Counted from the stretch's first letter, positions 17,389 through 26,943 are shown. The stretch is 64,000 nucleotides of DNA from an uncultured Rhodopila sp. (GCF_903915725.1 NZ_CAIWTY010000075.1:208874-272873); one strand, 5' to 3'. Notes: generated from the sequence alone by a model not told the origin. Numbers and translations are program-made.

Positions 17389-18270
17389 CTACATTTGGTT
17401 CCGTGCCAGTAACCTGGCAACCTGAACGTGGATCTCCTCGGAGACCTCGAGATCGAGGCGGGACCGCCACCGCGGCGGGATGTCCTGCACCCCGTAGGCC
17501 GCGCCCGCCAACATGCCTGCCAGTGCCCCGGTTGTGTCGGCATCGCCGCCCTGGTTCACCGTTTCCACCACGCAGGACACGAAACTGTCGGTGGCGAAAA
17601 AATAATGCAGCACGGTCTGCACGGTATCGATGACATACGCGCTGGACAGGCCGCGATACGGCTTGAAGCGAAACTGTTTGTGCTCCTCCACCAGCGCGTT
17701 CGCCGCTTGCCGGGCCGCGGCGATACCTTCGCCCGCAAGCAGCACCCGTGTCATCCGCCCGAGCGCCAGGACCGCCGCATCCGACAGCGGGTGATGGTGA
17801 GTCACATGGCTCTGCTCGATGCTCCAGTGTTCGAAGGCTGTCTCGTCGGTCAGGGTCGCGAGCACGACGGGCAGGTTGCGCATCAGTGCGCCGTTGCCGG
17901 CATCGCCCTCGCTGAACGGGCCGCTTACGGACCCATCGGCCATGTAGCGGCGGATGCCGCGGCGGCAGGTATTGCCGACATCGACGGGCTTGCTCCGAAG
18001 CCACGCGGCGAACTGCTCGCAGACCCGCGCGACGTCCCAGGTTTCCGCCTCCAGGATGGCGCGGCCCAGGCACAACGCCATTTCGGTATCGTCGGTCACC
18101 TGGCCGGGTGCCAAACGAAGCCAGCCACCGCCGACAATGTTTTCATGCCTCCGGTAGGCAGTCTCGATCTCTCCGCGGGTCATGAACTCGACGGTCGCGC
18201 CGAGGGCGTCACCGGCGGCAAATCCGAGATAGGCCCCAAGCGCCCGTTCATGCAGGTCCGGCACTGTCAT
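17389..18270 (-). CDS. draG: ADP-ribosyl-[dinitrogen reductase] hydrolase DraG
   Basis: A 293-residue ADP-ribosylglycohydrolase. The N-terminus GAYLGFAAGDALGATVEFM, the metal motif VTDDTEMALCLG and the C-terminal GGDADTTGALAGM supply the paired-Asp/Thr dinuclear metal site. DraG removes ADP-ribose from the nitrogenase Fe protein and so reactivates it. Size agrees with Rhodospirillum rubrum DraG. It follows draT by one base, so both are on one transcript. No nif gene is in the window. Confidence 0.95.
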   Translation of the reverse strand: MTVPDLHERALGAYLGFAAGDALGATVEFMTRGEIETAYRRHENIVGGGWLRLAPGQVTDDTEMALCLGRAILEAETWDVARVCEQFAAWLRSKPVDVGNTCRRGIRRYMADGSVSGPFSEGDAGNGALMRNLPVVLATLTDETAFEHWSIEQSHVTHHHPLSDAAVLALGRMTRVLLAGEGIAAARQAANALVEEHKQFRFKPYRGLSSAYVIDTVQTVLHYFFATDSFVSCVVETVNQGGDADTTGALAGMLAGAAYGVQDIPPRWRSRLDLEVSEEIHVQVARLLARNQM

Positions 18271-18271
18271 C

Positions 18272-19105
18272 TCAGTCCCAGCGGACCACGACCCGGTATT
18301 CCCCGCCGATAACCAGGTGCTCGCTTTCAGCCTGGAGCGGATGGCGCGGGAACAGGGCGTTGAAAAACAGGATTTTCGTTACGGGTACACGCGCCTCCAG
18401 GATGCGGTTGCCAAAGCAGCCGGCGATATCGCGATCGTCCGAAAAAGAAAGAACGTTATTAAATAGTACAACTGCCGTCCGCCGATCGATCTGGTGTATG
18501 ACTTTGGTTTCGTCGTATTCGTTAGTTCCTCGGAATAGAGTGACATGCGTCTTGCCGGCCTCGAAACGGCGAAACCGCCATTGGCAGAACTCGTACAGCA
18601 AATCGAGCTGCGCATGAATGGAGTTGGCATGATAGCGCGCCGACATTTTTTCCCCGACATAGGTCGCCCAGACATCGACGGACCGGGGAGTCATCGGCTC
18701 CTTGTGGTGTGTCGGCAGCAGGCCGAAACGGCTTTCCACCCAACCCTTGATCACCGCACCTTCCGGGCTGTTGGAATCATAACCCCAGCCCCGCAGCAGG
18801 CTCATGAAGCTGGACCGGACGCGCCGCCGCGCGCCGGACGGGTCGCGCTGCTCGGGATCGATAGCGAAGGCCGCGTAGAGGTAGGACTCGAATGCCTCCA
18901 CGGCCTCGTTCGGCGTTTCCGCCTGATCGAGCATCTCGAACAGGCTGCGGTTGAATTCGCGCACCCCGGCGATGTGTAACGCCAGCGGATCATCATTGAA
19001 CCGCCAACTGCCGAGGTGGCGCGATGGAACGTTGATCAGATTGGCGCTGTGACAGGCGCGTGCGAATTCGCCGTCGAGTTCGCCGGCCAGCTCGGGGACA
19101 GTCAT
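18272..19105 (-). CDS. draT: NAD(+)-dinitrogen-reductase ADP-D-ribosyltransferase DraT
   Basis: A 277-residue protein matching DraT along its length: the N-terminal region CHSANLINVPSRHLGSWRFN, FESYLYAAFAIDPEQRDP, SSFMSLLRGWGYDSNSPEGA, and the later HVTLFRGTNEYDE and ARVPVTKILFFNALFP. DraT transfers ADP-ribose from NAD+ to an Arg of the nitrogenase Fe protein when ammonium rises or energy falls. Its presence is the best evidence that the organism fixes nitrogen. It is first in the draT-draG unit. Confidence 0.95.
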   Translation of the reverse strand: MTVPELAGELDGEFARACHSANLINVPSRHLGSWRFNDDPLALHIAGVREFNRSLFEMLDQAETPNEAVEAFESYLYAAFAIDPEQRDPSGARRRVRSSFMSLLRGWGYDSNSPEGAVIKGWVESRFGLLPTHHKEPMTPRSVDVWATYVGEKMSARYHANSIHAQLDLLYEFCQWRFRRFEAGKTHVTLFRGTNEYDETKVIHQIDRRTAVVLFNNVLSFSDDRDIAGCFGNRILEARVPVTKILFFNALFPRHPLQAESEHLVIGGEYRVVVRWD

Positions 19106-19728
19106 GAGTAGGCTCGATCGGGCACCCGGTTCATCGTCTGCCTGACGGGTAGGGTGTGGAACAAGCCAATTGCATCAATCTATCCGAACCGGTGCTCCGG
19201 TAGCGCGGCATAGCTTCCCACCCCCCAACCACGGCGGGACATCGGGGTTCCCCACCTGTCCGTTGCACCCTATCAAGCATATCGGCCAAAGTCATGTCTC
19301 CGGTTCCCTCAGCCCTCGCCCCACTGAATGCAGCCGATAGCTCCGGGCGGCTCGATCGGCACCATAGGCGATTTCCGCGGGGCGTCGATGCCGCCAGCGC
19401 GCACTGTATCGCATGCCCGGCCAGCATGATTACCCGATTTTCCTGCTCTTGGGCGTTTCGGCGTGTCCGTTTCGGCCCGAAAGCCAGGCCTGTCGGGTTT
19501 CAACGGGCGCGATTTAGTTGCCCGTCCGGTCAGCTCGGCCGCCACGGCGCCGTGCGGATGGTTCGCATGCCTGATGATCGCATGCCGCATGGCGGCTAAG
19601 GCCCGGGTTCGCGCCGATCGGCCCGGGTCAATCGATGTGCGCCTGTTCCAGGTTGCGGCAGGCTTGCCGGCCTGCTACTCTCGCGTGACATTTAATTATC
19701 CGGATATAGACTCTAACGAAGGCCCGCA
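19106..19728. other. Intergenic region between draT and the GT61 gene
   Basis: About 620 bases between divergent genes. Open frames on both strands here show no recognisable protein features and no good ribosome sites. It must hold the draT promoter (minus) and the GT61 promoter (plus). I looked for a -24/-12 promoter for draT and found only a poor match around 19170-19190. Confidence 0.5.
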
Positions 19729-22182
19729 GTGACCGCTTTGCCGGAAATGCCTATCGCCGATGCGGCAATGCGCACCGACTACATCGAACGGCCTGAGCCC
19801 CTGGCGTCCGGCGGCGAGGTGACATTTGGGCAGGGATCCGAGCGACCCGATGTTCAGCTGCAGTTCAGGCATCGCACCCTCTCTGCCACTGTCCGGAATT
19901 ATCATTTGAACGACGTCCACCTCGATACCGGCGCAATGACCCTTATCAAGGACGGATGCAAATTAAAGGAAACACATTACCTGGTTCCAGGCGAACATTA
20001 CGACCGGGCTTGTGTTATCGAGAATCGGGTCATCAGACTCGATCGAGGCATGAATTATATAATGGCCAGAGCCTTTAATAATTATTACCACTGGATGGTT
20101 CAGGCAGTTCCCGCAATAGACTGGTCGCTGCGAAACCTGCCGGCGGCCAGCTTCGCCCTTTTGACGGGCCGTCTCACCAAATGGCAGGCTGAAACTCTGG
20201 CGATCCTGGGGCATGATCGGGTGGCGCGCATCGCGCTTAATCCCCAAAGCCACTATTTCGTTCCCGATCTCGATTACAGTGAATTCCAGAACGGCAGCAC
20301 AGCGTTTGAGATCTCACTCTCCGCACAGTCAACATATCGACGCCTGGCCGCATCCGCGATCGATTCATCTCGCGCTGAATCCGACATCATCTATCTCGCA
20401 CGAACCGACACGACCAACAGGATGGTTGAAAACGAAAAAGATATCATTGCCTTGGTTGAGTCCGAAGGCGTTCAAGCGGTCGTTCCGGGAGGTCTATCTG
20501 TAGAGCGGCAGATCAATCTGTTTGGCAAGGCGGATGCCGTCCTCGGCCCCCATGGCGCCGGAATGACAAATGTGATCTTCTGTCGCCCCGGATCCGTTTT
20601 CTATGAAATGGCGGCGGCGCACTATCTAAATCCCTGTTTCGCGCGCCTCGCTCAATCCGCGGGCTTGAAATATACAATCGACTTATTTGACAATCGCACC
20701 GGCGATCACGGCGATCACGGCGATCACGGCGATGACGTGCATTCCCGAAACTGGACGATCGATCCTGATGTCGTCCGTCGGCGTATCCGAGAGATCAAGG
20801 CGCATGTCGTGTCGCTGCGCTCCGGTCCGGTGTTTGTGAGCGAGACGGGATCCATCGAAGGCCTGAGTCCGAGTTCGCCCGCGCCAGTCACACAGGCGAT
20901 CGAGGTCGACCGCGCGCCAAAGCCAGCCCGGCCAGGCCCGGAGCCTGCGCCTGTGACGGCCACCGCAGGACCCGGAGATCCATCCGTCCGGCGGGTGGCC
21001 GAAGCCGCCGCCGAGATTGTTACCTTCGAGCGCGCCACGGATCATCGCGGACAGGGGAGTATACAGTTGGGTGGGACCCTGTCGCGCCACCAGCATGCGG
21101 CAGCCTTCGCCGCGGTGGCTGTCACCGAAACCGTGCAGAGCCACATCATTGAGAATGCGTTACTGGACGCCGACACGATGCTCCTGCTTCAGGACGGGCG
21201 GGTCATCCTGGAGACGGTCCATTACTTCCAGCGGGATGAAGGCGTTAGCACCGGGCTGGAAATGCAGGTCAGCCTGGCGGACGGCGAAGACGTCATCATC
21301 GGCTATAACAATGCCCACCGGAACTATCAGCACTGGCTGACGGAGTGCCTCCCCGCCATCGACTGGTCGCTGCGCCGGCAACGAATACGCCCGGTTCGCC
21401 TGCTGCTGCCAGCCCTGGAACAATGGCAGGGCGACCTCCTGCGGCTGCTCAGACACGACACGGTCCCGCGGCTGATCCCCGCAGCCTCCACACGCTATCG
21501 TCTGCCCCGCGTCGAGTATGCCGATTTCCTCACCGGCCGGACGAGCTTCGGCATCTGCATGAGCGCCCGCGATACCGCACGGCGCATTCTTGCTGCCGTG
21601 CCCGTTGCCGCCTCGCCGCACAGGGTGCTTTATGTGCCGTGCATGAACCCGCATTACGGGTCGATCCGCAACGAAGCCGAACTGGCCGATCGGCTTCGGC
21701 AACGCGGCGTCCACGTGGTCGACTGGAACGGCCTCGGCACGGCCGCCCGCATCAATCTCTTTCGCCACGCGGATGCGGTGATCGGACCCACCGGCGAGGG
21801 CTTGGCCGACATCCTGTTTTGCAAGCCCGGAACTTTGCTTTGGGAATGGATGCCGCAGCATCACCTGAACGTCGCGTTCAACCGCCTGGCGCAAGCGGCC
21901 GGGGTTGACTACAGGGGAGACCTGTTCGAGAGCGCCGCCGACGCGGACATCGCCGGGTTGTGGGATGTTGATAGCGCGGTGCTCGATCGCGGCCTGGCTG
22001 AGATTTTCGAGCGCCTCGCGGCCCCGATGAAGACCGAGGTGACCGCCGAGCAGCATCGGCCCATACCTGTGATGGAGCTTCCAAGCCAGCCGCGGCCGGA
22101 CGTGCCGGCGATCGCTGCCTCCGGGAAGCCGGCGAGAACAAAGCGGTTCGCGTGGCTGAGGAAACTGTTTCAGCGGAAATAG
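19729..22182 (+). CDS. Two-domain family 61 glycosyltransferase
   Basis: An 817-residue protein made of two homologous glycosyltransferase 61 (DUF563) units. Unit one (about residues 40-360) has FNNYYHWMVQAVPAIDWSLR and GPHGAGMTNVIFCRPG; unit two (about 430-760) has HRNYQHWLTECLPAIDWSLR and GPTGEGLADILFCKPG. They are joined by a Pro-rich linker (PKPARPGPEPAPVT). The HGAG active-site-like motif of unit one is TGEG in unit two, so the second unit may be altered. Unit one ends with a small GDHGDHGDHGDD repeat encoded by a 9-base repeat at about 20701-20733. The start is GTG at 19729. It probably decorates a surface polysaccharide. Confidence 0.85.
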   Translation: MTALPEMPIADAAMRTDYIERPEPLASGGEVTFGQGSERPDVQLQFRHRTLSATVRNYHLNDVHLDTGAMTLIKDGCKLKETHYLVPGEHYDRACVIENRVIRLDRGMNYIMARAFNNYYHWMVQAVPAIDWSLRNLPAASFALLTGRLTKWQAETLAILGHDRVARIALNPQSHYFVPDLDYSEFQNGSTAFEISLSAQSTYRRLAASAIDSSRAESDIIYLARTDTTNRMVENEKDIIALVESEGVQAVVPGGLSVERQINLFGKADAVLGPHGAGMTNVIFCRPGSVFYEMAAAHYLNPCFARLAQSAGLKYTIDLFDNRTGDHGDHGDHGDDVHSRNWTIDPDVVRRRIREIKAHVVSLRSGPVFVSETGSIEGLSPSSPAPVTQAIEVDRAPKPARPGPEPAPVTATAGPGDPSVRRVAEAAAEIVTFERATDHRGQGSIQLGGTLSRHQHAAAFAAVAVTETVQSHIIENALLDADTMLLLQDGRVILETVHYFQRDEGVSTGLEMQVSLADGEDVIIGYNNAHRNYQHWLTECLPAIDWSLRRQRIRPVRLLLPALEQWQGDLLRLLRHDTVPRLIPAASTRYRLPRVEYADFLTGRTSFGICMSARDTARRILAAVPVAASPHRVLYVPCMNPHYGSIRNEAELADRLRQRGVHVVDWNGLGTAARINLFRHADAVIGPTGEGLADILFCKPGTLLWEWMPQHHLNVAFNRLAQAAGVDYRGDLFESAADADIAGLWDVDSAVLDRGLAEIFERLAAPMKTEVTAEQHRPIPVMELPSQPRPDVPAIAASGKPARTKRFAWLRKLFQRK

Positions 22183-22521
22183 AACGGTGGCGACAAACCC
22201 GCAGGATCATGTCTTGCCGCACTCGGATCAATCGCGGCTCCACCGCGGTCATCAAGTCAGGGAACACGGCGTTGCGACCGCGATTGGCGCAAAAACCAGC
22301 CTGCCACGCCTGCGGCGTTTGCAGCCAAATGATTGTGCCCTCGATCCGGCCTGTTGCAGAACCGGCCCATTGGCGCTTACCTTGCCGCGGGGACGTGCGA
22401 ACAGGCCGCTCATGGGGGGAACGCCGGCATCGGGCTGCGCCCCGGGCCTTGATCTCGCTTCGCCGCGTGAAGGAACGTTTGCCAGTCGCCATGGCAGAGC
22501 AACCAAAGAAGGGTGCAACTC
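22183..22521. other. Intergenic region
   Basis: About 340 bases downstream of the GT61 gene. Several frames are open because of high GC, but none shows a domain, a ribosome site or a plausible start. The last part (near 22508) contains the GAAGGG ribosome site of the next gene. I see nothing else. Confidence 0.5.
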
Positions 22522-23112
22522 ATGAGTGCCTCCACCGCTGACGGCCTGATTGGTTCCTCGACCTCCGGGCCTCCTCCCATTCGCCGCCGCCGCGGAGTCG
22601 GCGGTTTTCTGCTCGTCGATTCTCCATACATTCTCATGCTGCTGGCAGCGCTCGGCGGCGTTTCCTGGCGCGCGTTCTACGGGCAGCCGATCCTTGCCTA
22701 CTGGAAAATCCTGCTCGTCGCCTTCGCCGCGCTGTCCATCTGGGCCGGCCTGGCGCGTGCCAGGACGTCAAACCAGGTCTACGCCCTGGTCTGGACGCAG
22801 GCCTTTCACTGGGCGGCCTTCTACGCGGCGTTGATGGTGCTGTCCGCGGGTTCGGTCCGCGCCGAGCTCGACGACAATGCCATTTCGGATCTCACTCTGA
22901 CTGTGCTCGCGCTGGCCGTTTTCCTTGCCGGCGTGCATGGCCGAGCGTGGCGCCTGTGCGTCGTCGGGCTGGTGCTGGGCGCCGCCGTTCCGGCAGTGAC
23001 CTGGATCCAGACGTCGTCAACGCTGATCAGCTTCTTCGGCGTGGTGTTCGTCGTGGTGGTGCTGGCGTTCTTCCTGTTGCGTGGCCGCACCGCGGTCCGC
23101 GGCGCGGCTTAG
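22522..23112 (+). CDS. Hypothetical integral membrane protein
   Basis: A 196-residue protein with a polar, Arg-rich N-terminus (PPPIRRRRGVGGF) and about six hydrophobic helices: SPYILMLLAALGGVSW, ILLVAFAALSIWAG, WAAFYAALMVLSAG, LTLTVLALAVFLAG, LCVVGLVLGAAVPAV and ISFFGVVFVVVVLAFFLL. No family is recognised. The ATG at 22522 is preferred over the in-frame GTG at 22513 because of the GAAGGG site. A strong terminator follows. Confidence 0.75.
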   Translation: MSASTADGLIGSSTSGPPPIRRRRGVGGFLLVDSPYILMLLAALGGVSWRAFYGQPILAYWKILLVAFAALSIWAGLARARTSNQVYALVWTQAFHWAAFYAALMVLSAGSVRAELDDNAISDLTLTVLALAVFLAGVHGRAWRLCVVGLVLGAAVPAVTWIQTSSTLISFFGVVFVVVVLAFFLLRGRTAVRGAA

Positions 23113-23118
23113 CGGATC

Positions 23119-23160
23119 GGGCGGCGGCCGGGTGCCCCCGGCCGCCGCCAGCTTTTCGTT
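23119..23160 (+). terminator. Rho-independent terminator
   Basis: A very GC-rich stem (GGGCGGCGGCCGGG pairing with CCCGGCCGCCGCC around a 3-4 base loop) is followed by TTTTCGTTT. It lies just after the membrane-protein stop at 23112 and isolates it from the methylase gene. Confidence 0.8.
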
Positions 23161-23215
23161 TGGTGCGGCTCGAAGGCTTGCGCTAGAGCGGAACATCTCG
23201 TGATCTGAGGGTTCG

Positions 23216-24088
23216 ATGCGCCGGCCGCTGTCGCCAATCTATCTGGATGCTGCCGAGGTTGCATCGCTTCCCAGGGCGTTGCTTCGAAGCGGGCGCAAGC
23301 GCATCGCGTTCGGATGGTACGGCGGGAAGTTCAACCACCTCGAATGGCTCCTGCCGCTGCTGCCGGAAGCGCATCACTATTGCGAGCCTTATGCCGGGTC
23401 GGGCGCTGTACTGCTCAATCGCGCTCCGGCGCCGGTCGAAACCTACAACGACGTTGACGGCGAGGTGGTTAATTTCTTCCGCGTTCTCAGGGACCAAGGC
23501 GACGAACTCCAACGCGCCATCGCGCTGACCCCGTTTTCCCGCGAAGAATTCCATCGTGCGATCACCGGAAGCAGGCTCGGCATCGACGATCTGGAACGGG
23601 CCCGGCGGTTCTTTGTGCTGGCACGGCAGACCCGGACCGGCCTGGCGCAGAGCGCCACGCTGGGCCGCTGGGCGAACTGCAAGGAAACCAGCCGGGCCGG
23701 GATGTCCGGCGTGGTGTCCCGCTGGCTCGGCGGCGTCGAGGGGCTGAGCGATATCGCCAGCAGGCTCATCCGCGTGCAGATCGAAAACCGGCCCGCGCTG
23801 GATATCATCCGTCTCTATGACGGAGATGGAACGCTATTTTACTGCGATCCGCCCTATCTGCACGACACCCGTGGCGACAGCGCGGCCTATGGCTATGAGA
23901 TGATCGAGAGCGAACACATCGACCTCGCCGGGGCGCTGAACCGCTGCCGCGGGCAGGTGGCGATATCCGGGTACCGGAATGGCCTGATGGACCGCCTGTA
24001 TAAGGATTGGCGCCGCTTCGACGCTCCGCTGAAGCAGTGTCACTCGATCAAGAAGACACGCCAGGAATGCGTCTGGATGAACTACTGA
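23216..24088 (+). CDS. D12-class DNA adenine N6-methyltransferase
   Basis: A 290-residue enzyme of the Dam/D12 class. The SAM-binding motif appears as WYGGKFNHLEWLLPLLP near residue 34 with EPYAGSGAVLLN after it; the catalytic motif FYCDPPYLHDTR lies near residue 216; VAISGYRNGLMDRLY follows. The ATG at 23216 has a TGAGG ribosome site. Seven bases after its stop comes a gene with a PD-(D/E)XK site, so it is most likely the modification half of a type II restriction-modification pair. Confidence 0.92.
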   Translation: MRRPLSPIYLDAAEVASLPRALLRSGRKRIAFGWYGGKFNHLEWLLPLLPEAHHYCEPYAGSGAVLLNRAPAPVETYNDVDGEVVNFFRVLRDQGDELQRAIALTPFSREEFHRAITGSRLGIDDLERARRFFVLARQTRTGLAQSATLGRWANCKETSRAGMSGVVSRWLGGVEGLSDIASRLIRVQIENRPALDIIRLYDGDGTLFYCDPPYLHDTRGDSAAYGYEMIESEHIDLAGALNRCRGQVAISGYRNGLMDRLYKDWRRFDAPLKQCHSIKKTRQECVWMNY

Positions 24089-24095
24089 GGACGCG

Positions 24096-25184
24096 ATGGC
24101 GAAGGCCGGACGACCGCTGCCGCGGCCCGATCGCGCGGCGGCGGCCCTGAAACTGGATGAACTGTGGGAGGCCGTTCTCAATCAGGAAGGCGGCGACTGC
24201 CCGCCCGAAATCGCCCGTCTGGTCAATAGCGGCCAAACCGCGATCCGCTTTTGTCTTCCAACACAACTGTTAGGTAAACTGGCCGATCCCGACTTGGATG
24301 CGATGTGTTTGCAGAAGGGCGACGGCGAGGCGGGACGGTGGGACCCTCGGGGTTTCGCAACGAAGGTCATCGTACCCTGGAACCGCGATAACCAATCTGT
24401 TCTCGGACCCAGCGGCGACCCGTATGTCAGCAACCCTTTGCGGCGGCCTCGGGTTGACGCCGGACTGGACCAGATGGACGACCGGGAACAGTGGGAGACC
24501 TTGTGCCGGCTATTACGCGAGGTCGAAGAAACTAACGATCCGGGGCATACCGAACAGGTTTTCACCCGGGTGCTGACGGCAATCCGTGATCGCCTGCGCG
24601 AACTGACATTCACCTATGTCGTGCCGTCGCGCGTTAGCCTGCGGCAGGCGATGGAGCTGGTGCGCATTTACGTCAGCCAACGCAGCGGCGGCGATCGCGG
24701 ATTGGCCATCGCCGCGGCGTTGTTCGAAACCACTCGAAAGCACTTGGGTCTCTATCGGGAAATCCGCCGCAACGTCATCAACGCCGCCGATGCTGCGACC
24801 AATTCAGCGGCCGACTTGGAATGCATCAGCGCCGATGGAACCGTAAAACTCGCCGTCGAAGTCAAGGAGCGCCGCGTTGGCGGGGCGGATGTCCAGGATA
24901 TGGTGGCCAAAGCGCGGCTTCACGGCATCACGGAGTTTCTGATTTGCGCCGACGGGATTTTGTCGGCCGAGCAGGAGGCTGTCGAAAGAATCTTCGCAGT
25001 CGCGTGGGCCTCAGGCACCAATCTGTATCACCTTACCATGGCTGACCTGATGCGGACCGCGCTGCCGCTGATGGGCGAGGAAAGCATTCGGGACTTTGTC
25101 GCCGAGGTTGGTCGGCAGCTCGACACGTTCGGCACCCAGCCGAGGCACCGGCAGGCATGGAAGACCTTGCTGGACCAGCTTTAG
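24096..25184 (+). CDS. Probable type II restriction endonuclease, SacI-like family
   Basis: A 362-residue protein. Residues 82-120 contain WDPRGFATKVIVPWNRDN and DPYVSNPLRRPR, which I associate with SacI-family endonucleases. Residues 236-260 give a nuclease-like site: ADLE (Asp 240, Glu 242), then AVEVKER (Glu 255-Val-Lys 257), fitting PD-(D/E)XK. The start overlaps the TGAGG behind the methylase stop, so the two are co-translated. The family name rests on remembered sequence blocks, and the target site cannot be predicted. The paired methylase makes N6-methyladenine, whereas the classical SacI methylase makes a methylcytosine, so specificity may differ. Confidence 0.75.
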   Translation: MAKAGRPLPRPDRAAAALKLDELWEAVLNQEGGDCPPEIARLVNSGQTAIRFCLPTQLLGKLADPDLDAMCLQKGDGEAGRWDPRGFATKVIVPWNRDNQSVLGPSGDPYVSNPLRRPRVDAGLDQMDDREQWETLCRLLREVEETNDPGHTEQVFTRVLTAIRDRLRELTFTYVVPSRVSLRQAMELVRIYVSQRSGGDRGLAIAAALFETTRKHLGLYREIRRNVINAADAATNSAADLECISADGTVKLAVEVKERRVGGADVQDMVAKARLHGITEFLICADGILSAEQEAVERIFAVAWASGTNLYHLTMADLMRTALPLMGEESIRDFVAEVGRQLDTFGTQPRHRQAWKTLLDQL

Positions 25185-25227
25185 ATTTGTTGCCAACACC
25201 ATCAACCCACCGGCGGAAGGGCCCGAA

Positions 25228-26877
25228 ATGCCATCGCTCTGGCCAGCCGAACTGAACGGGTTGCCGCGGGATGCGCTGGCGGGACTCCTCCTCGCCGCGA
25301 TCGCCATTCCCGAGCAGCTCGCCACCGCCCGCCTCGCCGGCATGCCGCCGGAGGCCGGTTTGTTCACCTTCGCCGCCGGGGCCATCGGCTTTGCTCTGTT
25401 TGGCACCAACCGCTTTCTGTCCGCCGGCGCGGATTCCACCATCGCGCCGATATTCGCCGGCGGGTTGGCCGCGCTGGCAGCGGCGGGGTCGCCCCGTTAC
25501 GCCGCGCTCGCCGGCCTGTTATCCATTATGGTCGGGGCCGTGCTGATCTGTTCGGCTGCGCTGCGCGCCGGGTGGGTCGCCGATTTGCTGTCGATCCCCG
25601 TTACGACCGGCTTCATGGCCGGGATCGCGATCCACATCATCATCGGCCAATTGCCATCCGTGCTCGGCGTCCCCGACGCGCACGGGACGCTGGCCTCGCA
25701 GTGTCTCCAGGTGTGGCGCCATCTGCCGGAGACGAACCTCTATGCCCTCGGTATCGGCTGCTTCGTCCTAGCCGTCACCCAGGCTACCGAGCGGGTGTCG
25801 AAGCGTCTGCCCGGAGCGTTGCTGGCGCTGGCCGTCGTGGCGGGGGCGACCGCCGCGCTGCATCTGGAAAAGCACGGCGTCGGCGTCCTCGGGGTTTTGC
25901 CGGCGACCGTGCCGCGCATCGCGCTGCCGGCGGCACCGCTCGATGATGTGCTGCGCATGTCGCCGCTGGCGCTGATCGTGGCGCTGGTCTGCATGATGCA
26001 GACGGCCGCGGTGCTGCGCGCCTATCCCTCGCACCCGGACGGCCCGCGCCACGTGTCGCGCGACTTCGGCGGCATCGGGGTGGGGTGCATCCTGTCCGGC
26101 CTGATTGGCGGCTTCGCGGTCAATGCCAGCCCGCCGCGCACCGCCGTGGTGGTCTCGGCCGGCGGAGGCTCCCGCGCGGTGTCGCTGGTTGCGGTGGTGC
26201 TCGCCGCGGCGCTGCTGTTCGGCGGCGGCGAGCTTCTGGCCGCCGTGCCGCACGCTGCACTGGGCGGTATCCTGATCGCCGTCGCCCTGCGCATTTTCCG
26301 GCTGAACGAGATGGTTGGTATCGCCCGCCGCGGCGGCTCCGAAATCTGGCTGGTGGCGGCCAGCACCCTGCTGGTGGTGGGCCTGCCGATAGAAACCGGC
26401 ATGCTCGCCAGCATCGTGCTGTCGCTGCTGAACAGCTTCTATGCGGTCGCCCGGCCGCTTTGCGAGGAACTGGCCCGCGCCCCCGGCACCACCATCTGGT
26501 GGCCGCCGCAGGGCGAGCCCGGGGAGCATGAGCCCGGCCTTCTTGTGTTCGCCCCCGCCGCGCCGCTGAATTTCACCAATGCCTCGTTCGTGCGCGGACA
26601 GCTCGCCGCCACGATCGAGCGGGCCCGGACCCCGGTGCGGATGGTGGTGATCGAGGCCAGCGGGGTCACGGACATCGACTACACCGGGGCGGCCGTGCTC
26701 CGGCAGATGGTGGAGGCGCTGCGGGCGAAGGGCATTCAGGTCGCGCTGGCCCGCCTGTCGGCCGAGCGGGCCTACGAACAGGCGGTGCGGACGGGGGTGT
26801 TGGAGGCGTTCGGGCCGAAGCGGGTGTTCCGCTCGGTGGAGGATGCCGTGCGGTCGTTCAAGGCGTCGTCCGGCTGA
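25228..26877 (+). CDS. SulP-family anion transporter with STAS domain
   Basis: A 549-residue membrane protein. About 10-14 hydrophobic segments (LLLAAIAIPEQLATARLAG, GFMAGIAIHIIIGQLPSVLG, CMMQTAAVLRAYPSHPDG and others) form the SulP core; a STAS domain occupies about residues 440-549 with MVVIEASGVTDIDYTGAAVL. SulP proteins move sulfate, bicarbonate or other anions; the substrate is not evident. The ATG at 25228 has a GGAAGGG site. The core includes NASPPRTAVVVSAGG, the usual loop after the central helices. Confidence 0.9.
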   Translation: MPSLWPAELNGLPRDALAGLLLAAIAIPEQLATARLAGMPPEAGLFTFAAGAIGFALFGTNRFLSAGADSTIAPIFAGGLAALAAAGSPRYAALAGLLSIMVGAVLICSAALRAGWVADLLSIPVTTGFMAGIAIHIIIGQLPSVLGVPDAHGTLASQCLQVWRHLPETNLYALGIGCFVLAVTQATERVSKRLPGALLALAVVAGATAALHLEKHGVGVLGVLPATVPRIALPAAPLDDVLRMSPLALIVALVCMMQTAAVLRAYPSHPDGPRHVSRDFGGIGVGCILSGLIGGFAVNASPPRTAVVVSAGGGSRAVSLVAVVLAAALLFGGGELLAAVPHAALGGILIAVALRIFRLNEMVGIARRGGSEIWLVAASTLLVVGLPIETGMLASIVLSLLNSFYAVARPLCEELARAPGTTIWWPPQGEPGEHEPGLLVFAPAAPLNFTNASFVRGQLAATIERARTPVRMVVIEASGVTDIDYTGAAVLRQMVEALRAKGIQVALARLSAERAYEQAVRTGVLEAFGPKRVFRSVEDAVRSFKASSG

Positions 26878-26943
26878 CCCGGGCGGATTGTCGCAATGGT
26901 CGCAATCCTGTCGCATACCGGACGTGTCGGTTTTTGGGATGCA

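Noticed and set aside
19165..19195. Possible sigma-54 promoter for draT on the minus strand
   Set aside because: Only GG-N10-GC and part of TGCA match; CAC and TTGC are missing, so the match is at chance level in GC-rich DNA.
20701..20733. Tandem 9-base repeat as a CRISPR or mobile feature
   Set aside because: It stays in frame inside the GT61 gene and simply encodes Gly-Asp-His units.
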